DNA of 64,000 nt from Mycolicibacterium arenosum (GTDB taxonomy: Bacteria; Actinomycetota; Actinomycetes; Mycobacteriales; Mycobacteriaceae): assembly GCF_024320865.1 (NCBI RefSeq), contig NZ_JANDBD010000001.1, forward strand, positions 1 to 64,000. The letters run 5' to 3'. Below the pieces are notes generated by a model that was given only the letters and a program-made list of their open reading frames with translations, had not been told where the DNA came from and ran no database searches. Below, piece by piece: positions 44,842-53,161 of this stretch (the stretch's first letter is position 1; each line of letters begins with the position of its first letter). The position numbers and the translations under genes were made by a program.

Positions 44842-46047
44842 ATGGCATCGGAGGACGCCGTGTTCCGCCCCTGGACCGCCCTCGTGGCGACCCTCGCCGC
44901 GCTTGCGCTCGGCGCCTGCAGCGCCCAGCAGCCGGTCGCGCAGCCGCCGCAGCAGACCATCACCGAGAAGGGCACACCGTACGGCGATCTTCTGGTGCCC
45001 AGCCTCGAGGCCAGCGTCACAGACGGCGCGGTCGGCGTCCCGGTGAACTCACCCGTCACGGTGAAGGCCGAGCAGGGCGTGCTCAAGAACGTCCGGCTGG
45101 TCAACGCCGACGGCCGGGTGGTCGCCGGGAAACTCGACGCCGACGGCGTCGAGTGGGCGACCGCGGAACCGCTCGGCTACAACAGGGAGTACACGCTGAC
45201 CGCCGAGGCCGTCGGGCTCAGCGGAGCGACGCAGCGAAGCATGAGCTTCGTCACGCACTCGCCGGCCAATCTGACGATGCCCTACGTCATGCCGAACAAC
45301 GGCGAGGTCGTCGGCGTCGGCCAGCCCATCGCCGTGCGATTCGACGAGAACATCACCGACCGTCTCGCCGCGCAGAAGGCGATCACCGTGACGACCGAAC
45401 CGCCGGTCGAGGGTGCCTTCTACTGGCTGAGTAACCGCGAAGTGCGTTGGCGCCCAGCGGCTTACTGGAAGCCCGGCACGACGGTGGAGGTGCGGGTCGA
45501 CACCTACGGCGTCGATCTCGGTGGCGGTCTCTTCGGTCAGGACGACGTGACGACGAAGTTCACCGTCGGCGACGAGGTGATCGCAATCGCCGACGACGCG
45601 ACGAAGACCCTGACCGTGCGCCGCAACGGAAACGTGGAGCGGACCATCCCGATCTCCATGGGCAAGAACAGCACACCCACCGACAAGGGCACCTACATCG
45701 TCGGCGACAAGTACTCGTTCCTGGTGATGGACTCCTCCACCTACGGGGTGCCGGTCAATTCACCCGACGGCTACCGCACCGAGGTGAACTGGGCGACGCA
45801 GATGTCCTACAGCGGCATCTACGTGCACGCCGCGCCCTGGTCGGTCGGCAGTCAGGGCAGCGCCAACGTCAGCCACGGCTGCCTCAACGCGAGCACCGAG
45901 AACGCGAAATGGTTCTACGACACGGTGAAACGCGGGGACGTCGTCGAGGTGCTGAACACCGTGGGGCCGACGTTGTCGGGAGTCGACGGTCTCGGCGATT
46001 GGAACATCCCGTGGGAGCAGTGGCGGGCGGGCAACGCGATCACCTGA
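44842..46047 (+). CDS. L,D-transpeptidase lipoprotein of the LdtMt2 type (401 aa)
   Basis: Signal peptide with lipobox ([12 protein letters not shown]; Cys near residue 26). Two Ig-like domains (about residues 55-145 and 150-245) precede the YkuD catalytic domain (about 250-375) with the motif SHGCLNAS, catalytic Cys347 and His345, and HAAPWSV upstream. It makes 3-3 cross-links in peptidoglycan at the cell surface. The C-terminal tail with [15 protein letters not shown] matches LdtMt2-type enzymes. Length and domain order are usual for the family. The BlaI gene follows 38 nt later. Confidence 0.92.
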   Translation: MASEDAVFRPWTALVATLAALALGACSAQQPVAQPPQQTITEKGTPYGDLLVPSLEASVTDGAVGVPVNSPVTVKAEQGVLKNVRLVNADGRVVAGKLDADGVEWATAEPLGYNREYTLTAEAVGLSGATQRSMSFVTHSPANLTMPYVMPNNGEVVGVGQPIAVRFDENITDRLAAQKAITVTTEPPVEGAFYWLSNREVRWRPAAYWKPGTTVEVRVDTYGVDLGGGLFGQDDVTTKFTVGDEVIAIADDATKTLTVRRNGNVERTIPISMGKNSTPTDKGTYIVGDKYSFLVMDSSTYGVPVNSPDGYRTEVNWATQMSYSGIYVHAAPWSVGSQGSANVSHGCLNASTENAKWFYDTVKRGDVVEVLNTVGPTLSGVDGLGDWNIPWEQWRAGNAIT

Positions 46048-46085
46048 GCGCGCTAGGCTGACGGTTCGGACGGGAGGAGCACCGG

Positions 46086-46469
46086 GTGCGTATACGTGGA
46101 TTCGGTGAACTCGAGGCCGACGTGATGGACCGGATCTGGAAGCGCGAGGCGTCGGCGGCGACGTCGGTCCGCGACCTCTACGAGGAGATGGCCGCCGAAC
46201 GAACCATCGCGTACACGACCGTGATGTCGACGATGGACAACCTGCACACCAAGGGCTGGCTGTCCCGCGAACGCGACGGCAAGGCGTACCGCTACCGTCC
46301 CACGCTGACCCGCGAGGAGCACAGCGCGCGGCTCATGCGTGAGGCGCTCGACGGCGGTGGGCACCCCGATCTCGTGCTCACCCACTTCATCGAGCAGATC
46401 GGTACCGAGGAGTCGGAGAGCATTCGACAAGCGCTGCGCCGGATCTCGCGACGCAAGGGTGCGCGGTGA
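46086..46469 (+). CDS. blaI: BlaI/MecI-family transcriptional repressor
   Basis: 127 aa. A winged helix (SVRDLYEEMAAERTIAYTTV, then MSTMDNLHTKGWLSRERDGK) and a short dimerisation helix at the C-terminus, the BlaI/MecI (Penicillinase_R) layout. GTG start after GGGAGGAG. It overlaps the M56 protease gene (GTGA), a pair corresponding to Rv1846c/Rv1845c in M. tuberculosis. It represses its operon until inactivated. Confidence 0.9.
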   Translation: MRIRGFGELEADVMDRIWKREASAATSVRDLYEEMAAERTIAYTTVMSTMDNLHTKGWLSRERDGKAYRYRPTLTREEHSARLMREALDGGGHPDLVLTHFIEQIGTEESESIRQALRRISRRKGAR

Positions 46470-47365
46470 CGCTCGTCGGCGTGCTCGCCGGGTACGCGGT
46501 CGCGGTTCTCATCACCGGCCCCGCGCTGCTGACCAGGACCCCGTTGCTGAGCCACGCGCCGAGGTGGGCGGTCGCCGCCGCCTTCGCGGCGATCGGGAGT
46601 GCGCTCTTCTCGCTGACGGTGGCGGTCGCTCTCACCGCGGTTGAGATCGGCGGGCACTGGGCGCTGGCGAACGCCGAGGTCGTGTCGTGCCTGGTGCTCA
46701 CGGTCGGCCTCCTCGGCGTCGCGTCGGCGGTCGTCGGCAGGCTCGGCATCAGGCTGGCGGCGTCGATGCGCCGCATGCGCGACAGCGCCGACGAGCACTC
46801 CACGGGCGTGCGGCTCGTCGGCAGGCGCATCGACGGTGACGTCGTGGTGGTGGATTCCCCTGAGCCGGTGGCGTATTGCGTCGCGGGCCGCGCGCCGACG
46901 ATCGTCGTCACGTCGGCGGCGATCGAGGCGCTGACCGACGACGAACTCGCCGCCGTGCTGGCGCACGAGCGCGCTCACCTACGCGGTCGGCACGCGTTCG
47001 TGATCGCCGTGGTGCGCGGGCTCGCGACCGTGTTGCCGGCGGTGGGTCTGGTGAAGGCGGCGGCCGCGCGGATTCCGACGCTGCTCGAGATGTCCGCCGA
47101 CGATGTGGCGGCGCGCAGGCACGGCCGCGCCACGCTGCTGTCCGGCCTGCTCGCGCTTTCTCGGGTGAACGTGCACGAGGGGCACCGGTTGGCGGCCGCG
47201 GAGTTGGCGGTCGTCGCGCGCGCGGAACGTCTGGCGGCACCGCGGTCCCAGCTGACCGCCGCTGGTTCCAGCGCGGTGCTGAGCGGCACCGTCGCGATGA
47301 TGCTCGCCGGCCCGCTGGCTGTGGCGGTGATCGCCACCGCGGGCGCGCTGTGGTGTGTGCGCTGA
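46466..47365 (+). CDS. M56-family membrane metalloprotease (BlaR-like)
   Basis: 299 aa. About four hydrophobic helices (residues about 5-25, 37-60, 70-92, 265-290) surround a zinc protease with HERAHLRGRH (HExxH, near residue 165) and an ELADDD-like acid in EMSADDVAARR. Unlike the full BlaR1 it has no penicillin-binding sensor domain. It probably cleaves BlaI or a membrane partner under cell-wall stress. GTG start overlaps the blaI stop by 4 nt. Confidence 0.88.
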   Translation: MTLVGVLAGYAVAVLITGPALLTRTPLLSHAPRWAVAAAFAAIGSALFSLTVAVALTAVEIGGHWALANAEVVSCLVLTVGLLGVASAVVGRLGIRLAASMRRMRDSADEHSTGVRLVGRRIDGDVVVVDSPEPVAYCVAGRAPTIVVTSAAIEALTDDELAAVLAHERAHLRGRHAFVIAVVRGLATVLPAVGLVKAAAARIPTLLEMSADDVAARRHGRATLLSGLLALSRVNVHEGHRLAAAELAVVARAERLAAPRSQLTAAGSSAVLSGTVAMMLAGPLAVAVIATAGALWCVR

Positions 47366-47369
47366 CGCC

Positions 47370-47501
47370 TCAGTCGATCTCGTCGTCATCGGAACGGCGG
47401 TCGCGCCGTGCGATGAACACGACGACGGCGACGACGAGCAGCGCGGGTAGGAACGCGGGCAACGCCATCCACACGCCCACATCACTGGCGAGGTAGGACA
47501 C
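47370..47501 (-). CDS. Small membrane protein (43 aa)
   Basis: A short frame on the minus strand: GTG at 47501, one hydrophobic helix (WMALPAFLPALLVVAVVVFI, residues about 11-30), then a basic/acidic tail (ARRDRRSDDDEID). Codon choice is clean for this genome (almost all third positions C or G). It converges on the M56 gene with a 4-nt gap. It may be a regulator or partner of the membrane protease. Function unknown. Confidence 0.55.
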   Translation of the reverse strand: MSYLASDVGVWMALPAFLPALLVVAVVVFIARRDRRSDDDEID

Positions 47502-47526
47502 GGCCGCAGTCTATCGGCCGGCCGCA

Positions 47527-47897
47527 CTAGAACGGGTCGTCGTCGGAAGGCTTGAGGAGGAGTCGTTCGGGGTGGTGCAGGTTGTTGACCCGCGGTTGGC
47601 CGGTGGTGGGGTCGATCCACGCGAAGCGGCCGTCGGGGCGGCGGCGGGTGGTCCAGTCGGTGTCTTCGATCATCTGGTTGCCGGGTCCGCAGGCCAGGGT
47701 GAGGTCGTCCACGTTGGTCTGCCCGTCGCGTGTCCAGCCGGCGACGCCGTGGTGGGCTTGGGTGCGGTAGAACTCGACGGTGCAGCCGGGGCAGGTGCAT
47801 CGTGTGACGGGGTGTCGACGTCGGCGGCCAGCAGCGCGTCCACCCCGGCGGTGAACGCGGCGAGCGCGTCGTCGATCAGCATGCTTCGAACAGACAT
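47527..47897 (-). pseudogene. Internally deleted DUF222/13E12-family HNH endonuclease
   Basis: The first part (ATG about 47897; LIDDALAAFTAGVDALLAAD) is the usual N-terminus of the 13E12 repeat family. It runs directly, after a frame change near 47810, into the C-terminal HNH part (CTCPGCTVEFYRTQAHHGVA, GQTNVDDLTLACGPGNQMIE, ending KPSDDDPF at 47527). Roughly 300 central codons are missing. The HNH Cys pair and HH are intact but the gene cannot make a whole protein. Confidence 0.8.
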
Positions 47898-48122
47898 TCG
47901 ACTACCGACAGATCCGGCCGCGATGTGACAGCTGAAACCGAAGTGACAGAGGCGTTTTGGAGAATTCTCGACTCGGAATCTCACGACGCGAAACCCGCCT
48001 CAAGCGTCGCCGGATTCCATCTCGTGGCGACCGTCACGGCCTTGGCGGCGCTGCGAAACTTAGTCAGCCTTGTTATAGTGACAGCATCTATGCCCTTTAG
48101 TGCACACTTATGGGGGTCAGTG

Positions 48123-48785
48123 ATGGGTCGGTTCTTGCTTTCACTCACGATGGCGATCGCGGGGTTATGGCTCGCAACGCCCATCGCTTCGGCGGACGAC
48201 TGCCCTAATGTCGACGTCGTCTTCGCGCGGGGGACATTCGAGCCCGCAGGCCCCGGCGCCACCGGACAGGCGTTCATCGACGCGTTGCAAGCGCGGCTGG
48301 GGGACAAGACGGTGAACTCGGCCCCCGTCGATTACCCTGCCTCACTGGACTTTCCGCGAGCAGTCGACGGTGTCGCGAACGCGAGCTCGCAGATCCGCGA
48401 CATCGTCAGCCGCTGCCCGAACACGCGGATCGTGCTCGGTGGCTACTCCCAGGGCGCGGCGGTGGCGGCCTACACCACGGCGAACGCGGTGCCCGCCGGC
48501 TACGCGCTGCCGTCGGACATCTCCGGACCGATGGCGCCGGAGACGGCGAAGCACGTCGCAGCGGTGGTGCTCTTCGCGAAGCCGACCAACGGCTTCGTCA
48601 ACTTCCTCGACCGCACCGCACCGCCCATCGAGATCGGCCCCGCCTACGCGCCGAAGACGCTCGAGATCTGCGTTCCCGAGGATCCGGTGTGCTCGCCCAC
48701 CGGCGGCGATCACAAAGCCCACGGGTCGTACGTGAGCAACGGATCGATCGACCAGGCAGCGGATTTCGTGGCGTCGAAGGTGTAG
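48123..48785 (+). CDS. Secreted cutinase-family hydrolase (220 aa)
   Basis: Signal peptide (LLSLTMAIAGLWLATPIASA, residues about 4-24). Cutinase fold: VVFARGTFEPAGPGATG oxyanion region, nucleophile GGYSQGAAV (Ser109), acid/His at the C-terminus (CVPEDPVCSPTGGDHKAHGSY). Four Cys form the two usual disulfides. Mycobacterial members act as esterases, lipases or phospholipases outside the cell. ATG 48123 is the start before the signal peptide, though the frame is open farther upstream. The next promoter begins 16 nt downstream. Confidence 0.9.
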   Translation: MGRFLLSLTMAIAGLWLATPIASADDCPNVDVVFARGTFEPAGPGATGQAFIDALQARLGDKTVNSAPVDYPASLDFPRAVDGVANASSQIRDIVSRCPNTRIVLGGYSQGAAVAAYTTANAVPAGYALPSDISGPMAPETAKHVAAVVLFAKPTNGFVNFLDRTAPPIEIGPAYAPKTLEICVPEDPVCSPTGGDHKAHGSYVSNGSIDQAADFVASKV

Positions 48786-48800
48786 GTCGCGGCGCCAGTC

Positions 48801-48831
48801 TTGAGTGTGACCCTACGTCCGGGTGTTGCAT
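48801..48831 (+). promoter_or_regulatory. MerR-type promoter of the first S9 peptidase operon
   Basis: -35 TTGAGT (48801-48806), a 19-nt spacer containing CTACGTCCGGGTG, and -10-like TTGCAT (48826-48831). The GTG start follows 6 nt later. The elongated 19-nt spacer is the hallmark of MerR-activated promoters. Nearly identical to 53125-53155. Confidence 0.7.
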
Positions 48832-48837
48832 GGAGTC

Positions 48838-51075
48838 GTGACCGAGAACGTGACGCTGACCGATTCCGACTACGCGCGCGCCGAGCAGATGCTCGCCCCG
48901 TACCGGGCGCGCAAGGTGCCGGGCAGTGCGCTGGCACCGCAGTGGCTGTCGGACGGCGAGCGATTCTGGTACCAGGTGGGTACGCGCTACGTCGTGGTGA
49001 ATCCCACTGAGGGCAGCCGTCGGGCCGCGTTCGACCACGACCAGCTTGCCGCCGCGCTGTCCGCGGCGTCCGGGCACGCGGCGACCGGGGCCGACCTGCC
49101 GATCAGCGCGGTCGAGATCCGCGACGACGACACCGTGCGGTTCACGGCGTTCGAGGCGCGGTGGACGTGGGCGGACGGAATCTGTGCGCCCCTGGACGAG
49201 GCGCAACCGCTGCCGGGTGAGGTGCCGTCACCGGACGGGCAGTGGGTGGCGTTCCCACGCGACGGGAACATCTGGGTGCGGTCCGCCGACCGCACGGAGG
49301 AATTCGCGCTGACCGACGACGCCGAACCGTACTTCGACTACGGCGGTCTGCCCGACACCACCGGGGCGCGGGCGCTGATGCGCCTCCTGGGGTTGCCCCC
49401 GCTGAGCTTCTTCCACTGGTCGCCGAACTCCTCGCGAATCCTGGTGCAGCGCATCGATCAACGCGACCTGCCCGAACTCGTGCTCGTCGAATCCGCGCCC
49501 GCCGACGGTGGCCGCCCCGTCGAGCACCGCACCCGCTACACGATGCCCGGTGACAAGCAGGTGGCGACGATGACGTGGAACGTCCTCTCGCTCGCTGAGC
49601 GCACCGTGACGCGGCAGCAGGACGAGCCGTGGCCGATCATGCACAACACCGCCCTGGTCTACGCGTGGTGGACGGGCGAAGACGAGATCCACTTCCTGCA
49701 CCACTCCCGTGATGCGCGAACGCTGGAGTTGCGCAGGCTCGATCCGGACACCGGAGCGACAACCACGCTCATCACCGAGGTCGGCGAAACCCGTGTCGAT
49801 CCCGCGGTCCAACTCGGGGATCCGCACATGGTGCACGTGCTGAAATCCGGCGAGATCGTGTGGTGGTCGCAGCGGGACGGCTGGGGGCACCTTTACCTCT
49901 ACTCGGCCGATGGTCAGTCGGTCACCCGGATCACGCAGGGACAGTGGCTGGTTCGCTCGCTGCTCAGAGTCGACGAGGACCGCAGGCAGCTGTGGTTCGT
50001 CGCCGGTGGCCTCGTTGCGGCCGATCCGTACCTGCGTCAGATCTGCCGCATCAACCTCGACGGCTCCGGATTCACTCGGCTCACCGACGACGACTTCGAC
50101 CACGACGCGATGAGCCCACCCGAGGGCGACTACATCGTCGACCGCGCGTCCTCGTCGAGCCGGCCGCCGCGGTCGGTCGTGCTCGACGGCGACGGACAGC
50201 ACGTCGTCGAGCTCGAAGCACCCGGTACCGAGGCCCTGGAGGCTGTCGGCTGGAGCCCACCCGAGCGCTTCCGCACGACCGCAGCTGACGGGAAGACGCC
50301 GATCTACGGATTGCTCTGGCGGCCACACGACTTCGACCCGGACCGGCGCTACCCGATCATCGAGCACATCTATCCGGGGCCGCAGAACTTCCGCGCCGGT
50401 CCGTCGTTCGATCCGCCCCACCAGGGCGAGCCGGAGGCGTTCGCCGCCTTGGGCTTCGCCGTCGTCGCCATCGACGGCAGGGGTACCGCGGCGCGCGGCA
50501 AGGCGTTTCACGACCACTCCTACGGGGATCTCGGCAACGCCGGTGCCCTCGACGACCACGTCGCCGCGATCCGCGAGCTCGGGCACCGGTACCCGTGGCT
50601 CGACACCGACCGGGTCGGGATCACCGGCCAGTCCGCGGGCGCCTACGCCGCCGCCCGCGCGCTGCTGAGGTACCCCGACGACTATCACGTGGCGGTGGCC
50701 ACCTCCGGTAATCACGACAACGCCGTTAACCTGGCGATGTGGGCCGAGCACTACCACGGTGACGTCAGCGAGGACGGCCTGCGCGCCATCTCGAACGCGA
50801 CGCTCGCCGCCAACCTGACGGGCAAGCTGCTGCTCATCCACGGTGAGCTCGACGACAACGCCCACCCCTACATGACGATGCGGCTCGTCGACGCACTCAT
50901 CAAGGCCGACAAGGACTTCGACCTCATCCTGATCCCCGGTGTCGAGCACGCGCTGATCGGCCGTCAGCACTACTTCCTGCGCCGCACCTGGGACTACTTC
51001 GTCAGGCATCTGCACGGCAGCGAGCCGCCGCGTTATCGGCTCGCGCCGCTGCCGCTCCCCGGCCTCGGGGCGTGA
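48838..51075 (+). CDS. S9 family peptidase, DPP IV-like (745 aa)
   Basis: A beta-propeller N-domain (about residues 60-470; includes repeated SPDG and WSPNSSR-like blades) and a C-terminal prolyl-oligopeptidase fold. The nucleophile is in GITGQSAGAYAAARALL (Ser near 605), with GQSAG in place of the usual GxSYGG; the acid is in LLIHGELDDNAHP, and the His in PGVEHALIG. It removes dipeptides or cleaves after Pro/other residues in the cytoplasm. GTG 48838 is chosen; TTG 48823 is in frame but falls inside the promoter. It is the first gene of a two-gene operon. Confidence 0.9.
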   Translation: MTENVTLTDSDYARAEQMLAPYRARKVPGSALAPQWLSDGERFWYQVGTRYVVVNPTEGSRRAAFDHDQLAAALSAASGHAATGADLPISAVEIRDDDTVRFTAFEARWTWADGICAPLDEAQPLPGEVPSPDGQWVAFPRDGNIWVRSADRTEEFALTDDAEPYFDYGGLPDTTGARALMRLLGLPPLSFFHWSPNSSRILVQRIDQRDLPELVLVESAPADGGRPVEHRTRYTMPGDKQVATMTWNVLSLAERTVTRQQDEPWPIMHNTALVYAWWTGEDEIHFLHHSRDARTLELRRLDPDTGATTTLITEVGETRVDPAVQLGDPHMVHVLKSGEIVWWSQRDGWGHLYLYSADGQSVTRITQGQWLVRSLLRVDEDRRQLWFVAGGLVAADPYLRQICRINLDGSGFTRLTDDDFDHDAMSPPEGDYIVDRASSSSRPPRSVVLDGDGQHVVELEAPGTEALEAVGWSPPERFRTTAADGKTPIYGLLWRPHDFDPDRRYPIIEHIYPGPQNFRAGPSFDPPHQGEPEAFAALGFAVVAIDGRGTAARGKAFHDHSYGDLGNAGALDDHVAAIRELGHRYPWLDTDRVGITGQSAGAYAAARALLRYPDDYHVAVATSGNHDNAVNLAMWAEHYHGDVSEDGLRAISNATLAANLTGKLLLIHGELDDNAHPYMTMRLVDALIKADKDFDLILIPGVEHALIGRQHYFLRRTWDYFVRHLHGSEPPRYRLAPLPLPGLGA

Positions 51076-52370
51076 TCGTCGCGATGGAGCGTCATGCCGT
51101 CGCCACCGGCACCGTGGTGATGCAGCGGCTGCAGGCGGGTCGCTTCGTCGAGGTGTGCGAGTTGTTCGCCCCCGAACTTCGCGAGTTGATCTCGGCCGAT
51201 GCCCTGCGTCAGCCATGGGAGGAGTTGCTCGAGGCGCATGGACCGATCGCGCTCGTCGGGTCGCCGTCCAGTGCGCAGGCCGGTCCGAACGCGATCGTCG
51301 TGACGTTTCCGGTGAGATGTGACCGCGGCGGGTTCGCGGTCGTCGCGGCTATCAACGACACGGGCAACCTGACCGGTCTGCAGTTCGCGCCCGAAGAGGC
51401 CGCCGAGAGTGTGGCGAACTGGGAGCCGCCGCCCTACGCGGACCCGGCGGCTTTCACCGAACACGACGTCACCGTGGCCGACGGGGCACAGGCGACACCC
51501 GGCACGCTGAGCCTGCCGACATCGCCGCGACGCGTCCCCGCGGTCGTCCTGCTGGCCGGCTCCGGACCCGCCGACCGGGACGCGACGATGGGCGGGAACA
51601 AGATCTTCAAGGACATCGCGTGGGGCCTGGCCAGCCGAGGCATTGCGGTGCTGCGGTTCGACAAGGTCACCTACACCCACGGCGACTCGCTCGATGTCAC
51701 CGATTTCACCGTGGTCGACGAGTACGTGCGGCCCGCGGTCACGGCGGTCCGGCTGCTGCGCGAACATCCGGGGGTCGACGCCTCGCGGGTGTTCGTGCTC
51801 GGCCACAGCGAGGGCGGCACCGTGGCTCCGCGTGTCGCTGCCGCGGCACCGGTGATCGCGGGGCTGATCGTGCTGGCCGGTGCCACACAGCCGATGCATC
51901 ACGCGATCGTGCGCCAATTCCGTTACCTTGCAACACTTCGCAACCCCGACGCCGACCTGGCCGCAGACCCGGCCCTTCAGACGGTCACCCGGCAGTGCGC
52001 GCTCATCGACAGTCCCGACTTCTCCCCGGCGACACCGGCTCACCTGCTGCCGTTCGGCGTCCCCGCCCCGTACTGGCTCGATCTACTCGACTACGACCCG
52101 GTGGCGACGGCCGCGCGGCTGGACGCACCGATGTTGATCCTGCAGGGCGGCCGCGACTACCAGGTCACCGTGGCCGACGACCTCGTCGGGTGGCGGACCG
52201 GCCTGGCGCACCACCCCGACGTCACCATCCGCGTCTACGATGCCGACAACCACCTGTTCTTCCCCGGCAGTGGACCGTCGACACCCGCCGAATACCAACC
52301 GGCGCAACACGTCGACGCAGAGGTCGTCGCCGACATCGTCCACTGGGTGAACGCCCGGCCTCAGCGCTAG
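51072..52370 (+). CDS. Alpha/beta hydrolase with N-terminal DUF3887-type domain (432 aa)
   Basis: Residues 8-120 are a cystatin-like DUF3887-type domain (FVEVCELFAPELRELIS). Residues 145-430 are an alpha/beta-hydrolase fold (VVLLAGSGPADRDATMGGNK; nucleophile VLGHSEGGTVAPRVA near 248; acid in LILQGGRDYQVTV; His in DADNHLFFPG). The architecture matches acyl-peptidase-like esterases. The GTG overlaps the S9 stop by 4 nt, so they are co-translated. It converges on the MerR gene with a 4-nt overlap. Confidence 0.88.
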   Translation: MIVAMERHAVATGTVVMQRLQAGRFVEVCELFAPELRELISADALRQPWEELLEAHGPIALVGSPSSAQAGPNAIVVTFPVRCDRGGFAVVAAINDTGNLTGLQFAPEEAAESVANWEPPPYADPAAFTEHDVTVADGAQATPGTLSLPTSPRRVPAVVLLAGSGPADRDATMGGNKIFKDIAWGLASRGIAVLRFDKVTYTHGDSLDVTDFTVVDEYVRPAVTAVRLLREHPGVDASRVFVLGHSEGGTVAPRVAAAAPVIAGLIVLAGATQPMHHAIVRQFRYLATLRNPDADLAADPALQTVTRQCALIDSPDFSPATPAHLLPFGVPAPYWLDLLDYDPVATAARLDAPMLILQGGRDYQVTVADDLVGWRTGLAHHPDVTIRVYDADNHLFFPGSGPSTPAEYQPAQHVDAEVVADIVHWVNARPQR

Positions 52371-53098
52371 TCGGCTGAATCGCGGACGATCTTCCCCGCT
52401 CGACTCAGCACGTCCAGCTGCGCCGGGTTGTAGAGGTCGAGCATGGCGGCGCCGATCGCCTTGTCGGCGAAACGTTTTCCGCGTGGAGCGTCGGCGCTGG
52501 ACTCGTCGAGTCCCGGATGTGCTTCCCGCACCGACCGGATGTAGGGGGCGATGCGCTCCGCGAGGTCCCGACGTGTCGCCTCGTCGGCATCGGCGGGCAG
52601 GTTGTCCAGCTCGTCGGCCGCGGGATCCTCTGGTGTCTCCCGCATCATGTCCGCGTAGACCTGCCTGCCCTGCGGCCCCAGCACCCGGCTCAGCACGACG
52701 ACGAGCTTGCGATCGGCCTCGGTCATCTTCGCCGCGGCGTCCGGTGCGACGAAATCGGGCGGCAGATCGGTCGGCGCGGCCTTCTCCAGGAGCATGCGGA
52801 GCTCGTCGCGGGCGTTCTGCAACCGCTTGATCGTCTCGCCGAGCTCGGCATCGAGTTCGCGCAGCGCCTGCTCGGGGTGATCGTCGGATTCCCCCATTGC
52901 GGCGATCTGCGCAAGTGAGAACCCGAGATCGACCAGCCGCTTGATGCGCACCAGGCGGACGAGATGCTCGACGCCGTACTGTTTGTAGCCGTTGGATCGG
53001 CGCTCGGGTTCGTCGAGCAGACCGACCTGGTGGTAGTGCCGCACCGCTCTCAGGCTGGTGCCCGCCAGGTCCGCGAGTTCACGAGTGCTCCACGCCAC
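52367..53098 (-). CDS. MerR-family regulator of the flanking hydrolase operons
   Basis: N-terminal MerR winged helix (STRELADLAGTSLRAVRHYH, QVGLLDEPERRSNGYKQYG) and the usual coiled-coil region (ELDAELGETIKRLQNARDEL). The C-terminal half is a helical domain with no family I recognise and probably senses the inducer. GTG 53098 fits the family N-terminus; GTG 53116 is also possible. It diverges from the second S9 operon, whose MerR-type promoter begins 27 nt away, and converges on the first operon. Confidence 0.88.
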   Translation of the reverse strand: MAWSTRELADLAGTSLRAVRHYHQVGLLDEPERRSNGYKQYGVEHLVRLVRIKRLVDLGFSLAQIAAMGESDDHPEQALRELDAELGETIKRLQNARDELRMLLEKAAPTDLPPDFVAPDAAAKMTEADRKLVVVLSRVLGPQGRQVYADMMRETPEDPAADELDNLPADADEATRRDLAERIAPYIRSVREAHPGLDESSADAPRGKRFADKAIGAAMLDLYNPAQLDVLSRAGKIVRDSAD

Positions 53099-53124
53099 GA
53101 GTCCATCTTCGCCCACCAGTCGAC

Positions 53125-53155
53125 TTGACTGTGCCGCTACGTCCGGGTGTGCGAT
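53125..53155 (+). promoter_or_regulatory. MerR-type promoter of the second S9 peptidase operon
   Basis: -35 TTGACT (53125-53130), 19-nt spacer with CTACGTCCGGGTG, -10-like TGCGAT (53150-53155), then GGAGTC and the ATG at 53162. 15 of 19 or more spacer bases match the promoter at 48801, including all of CTACGTCCGGGTG. It sits in the divergent region next to the MerR gene. Confidence 0.75.
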
Positions 53156-53161
53156 GGAGTC

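Noticed and set aside
49228..51216. 662-residue minus-strand open frame
   Set aside because: Complement of the S9 peptidase gene; composition dominated by Arg, Gly and Val as expected for a shadow.
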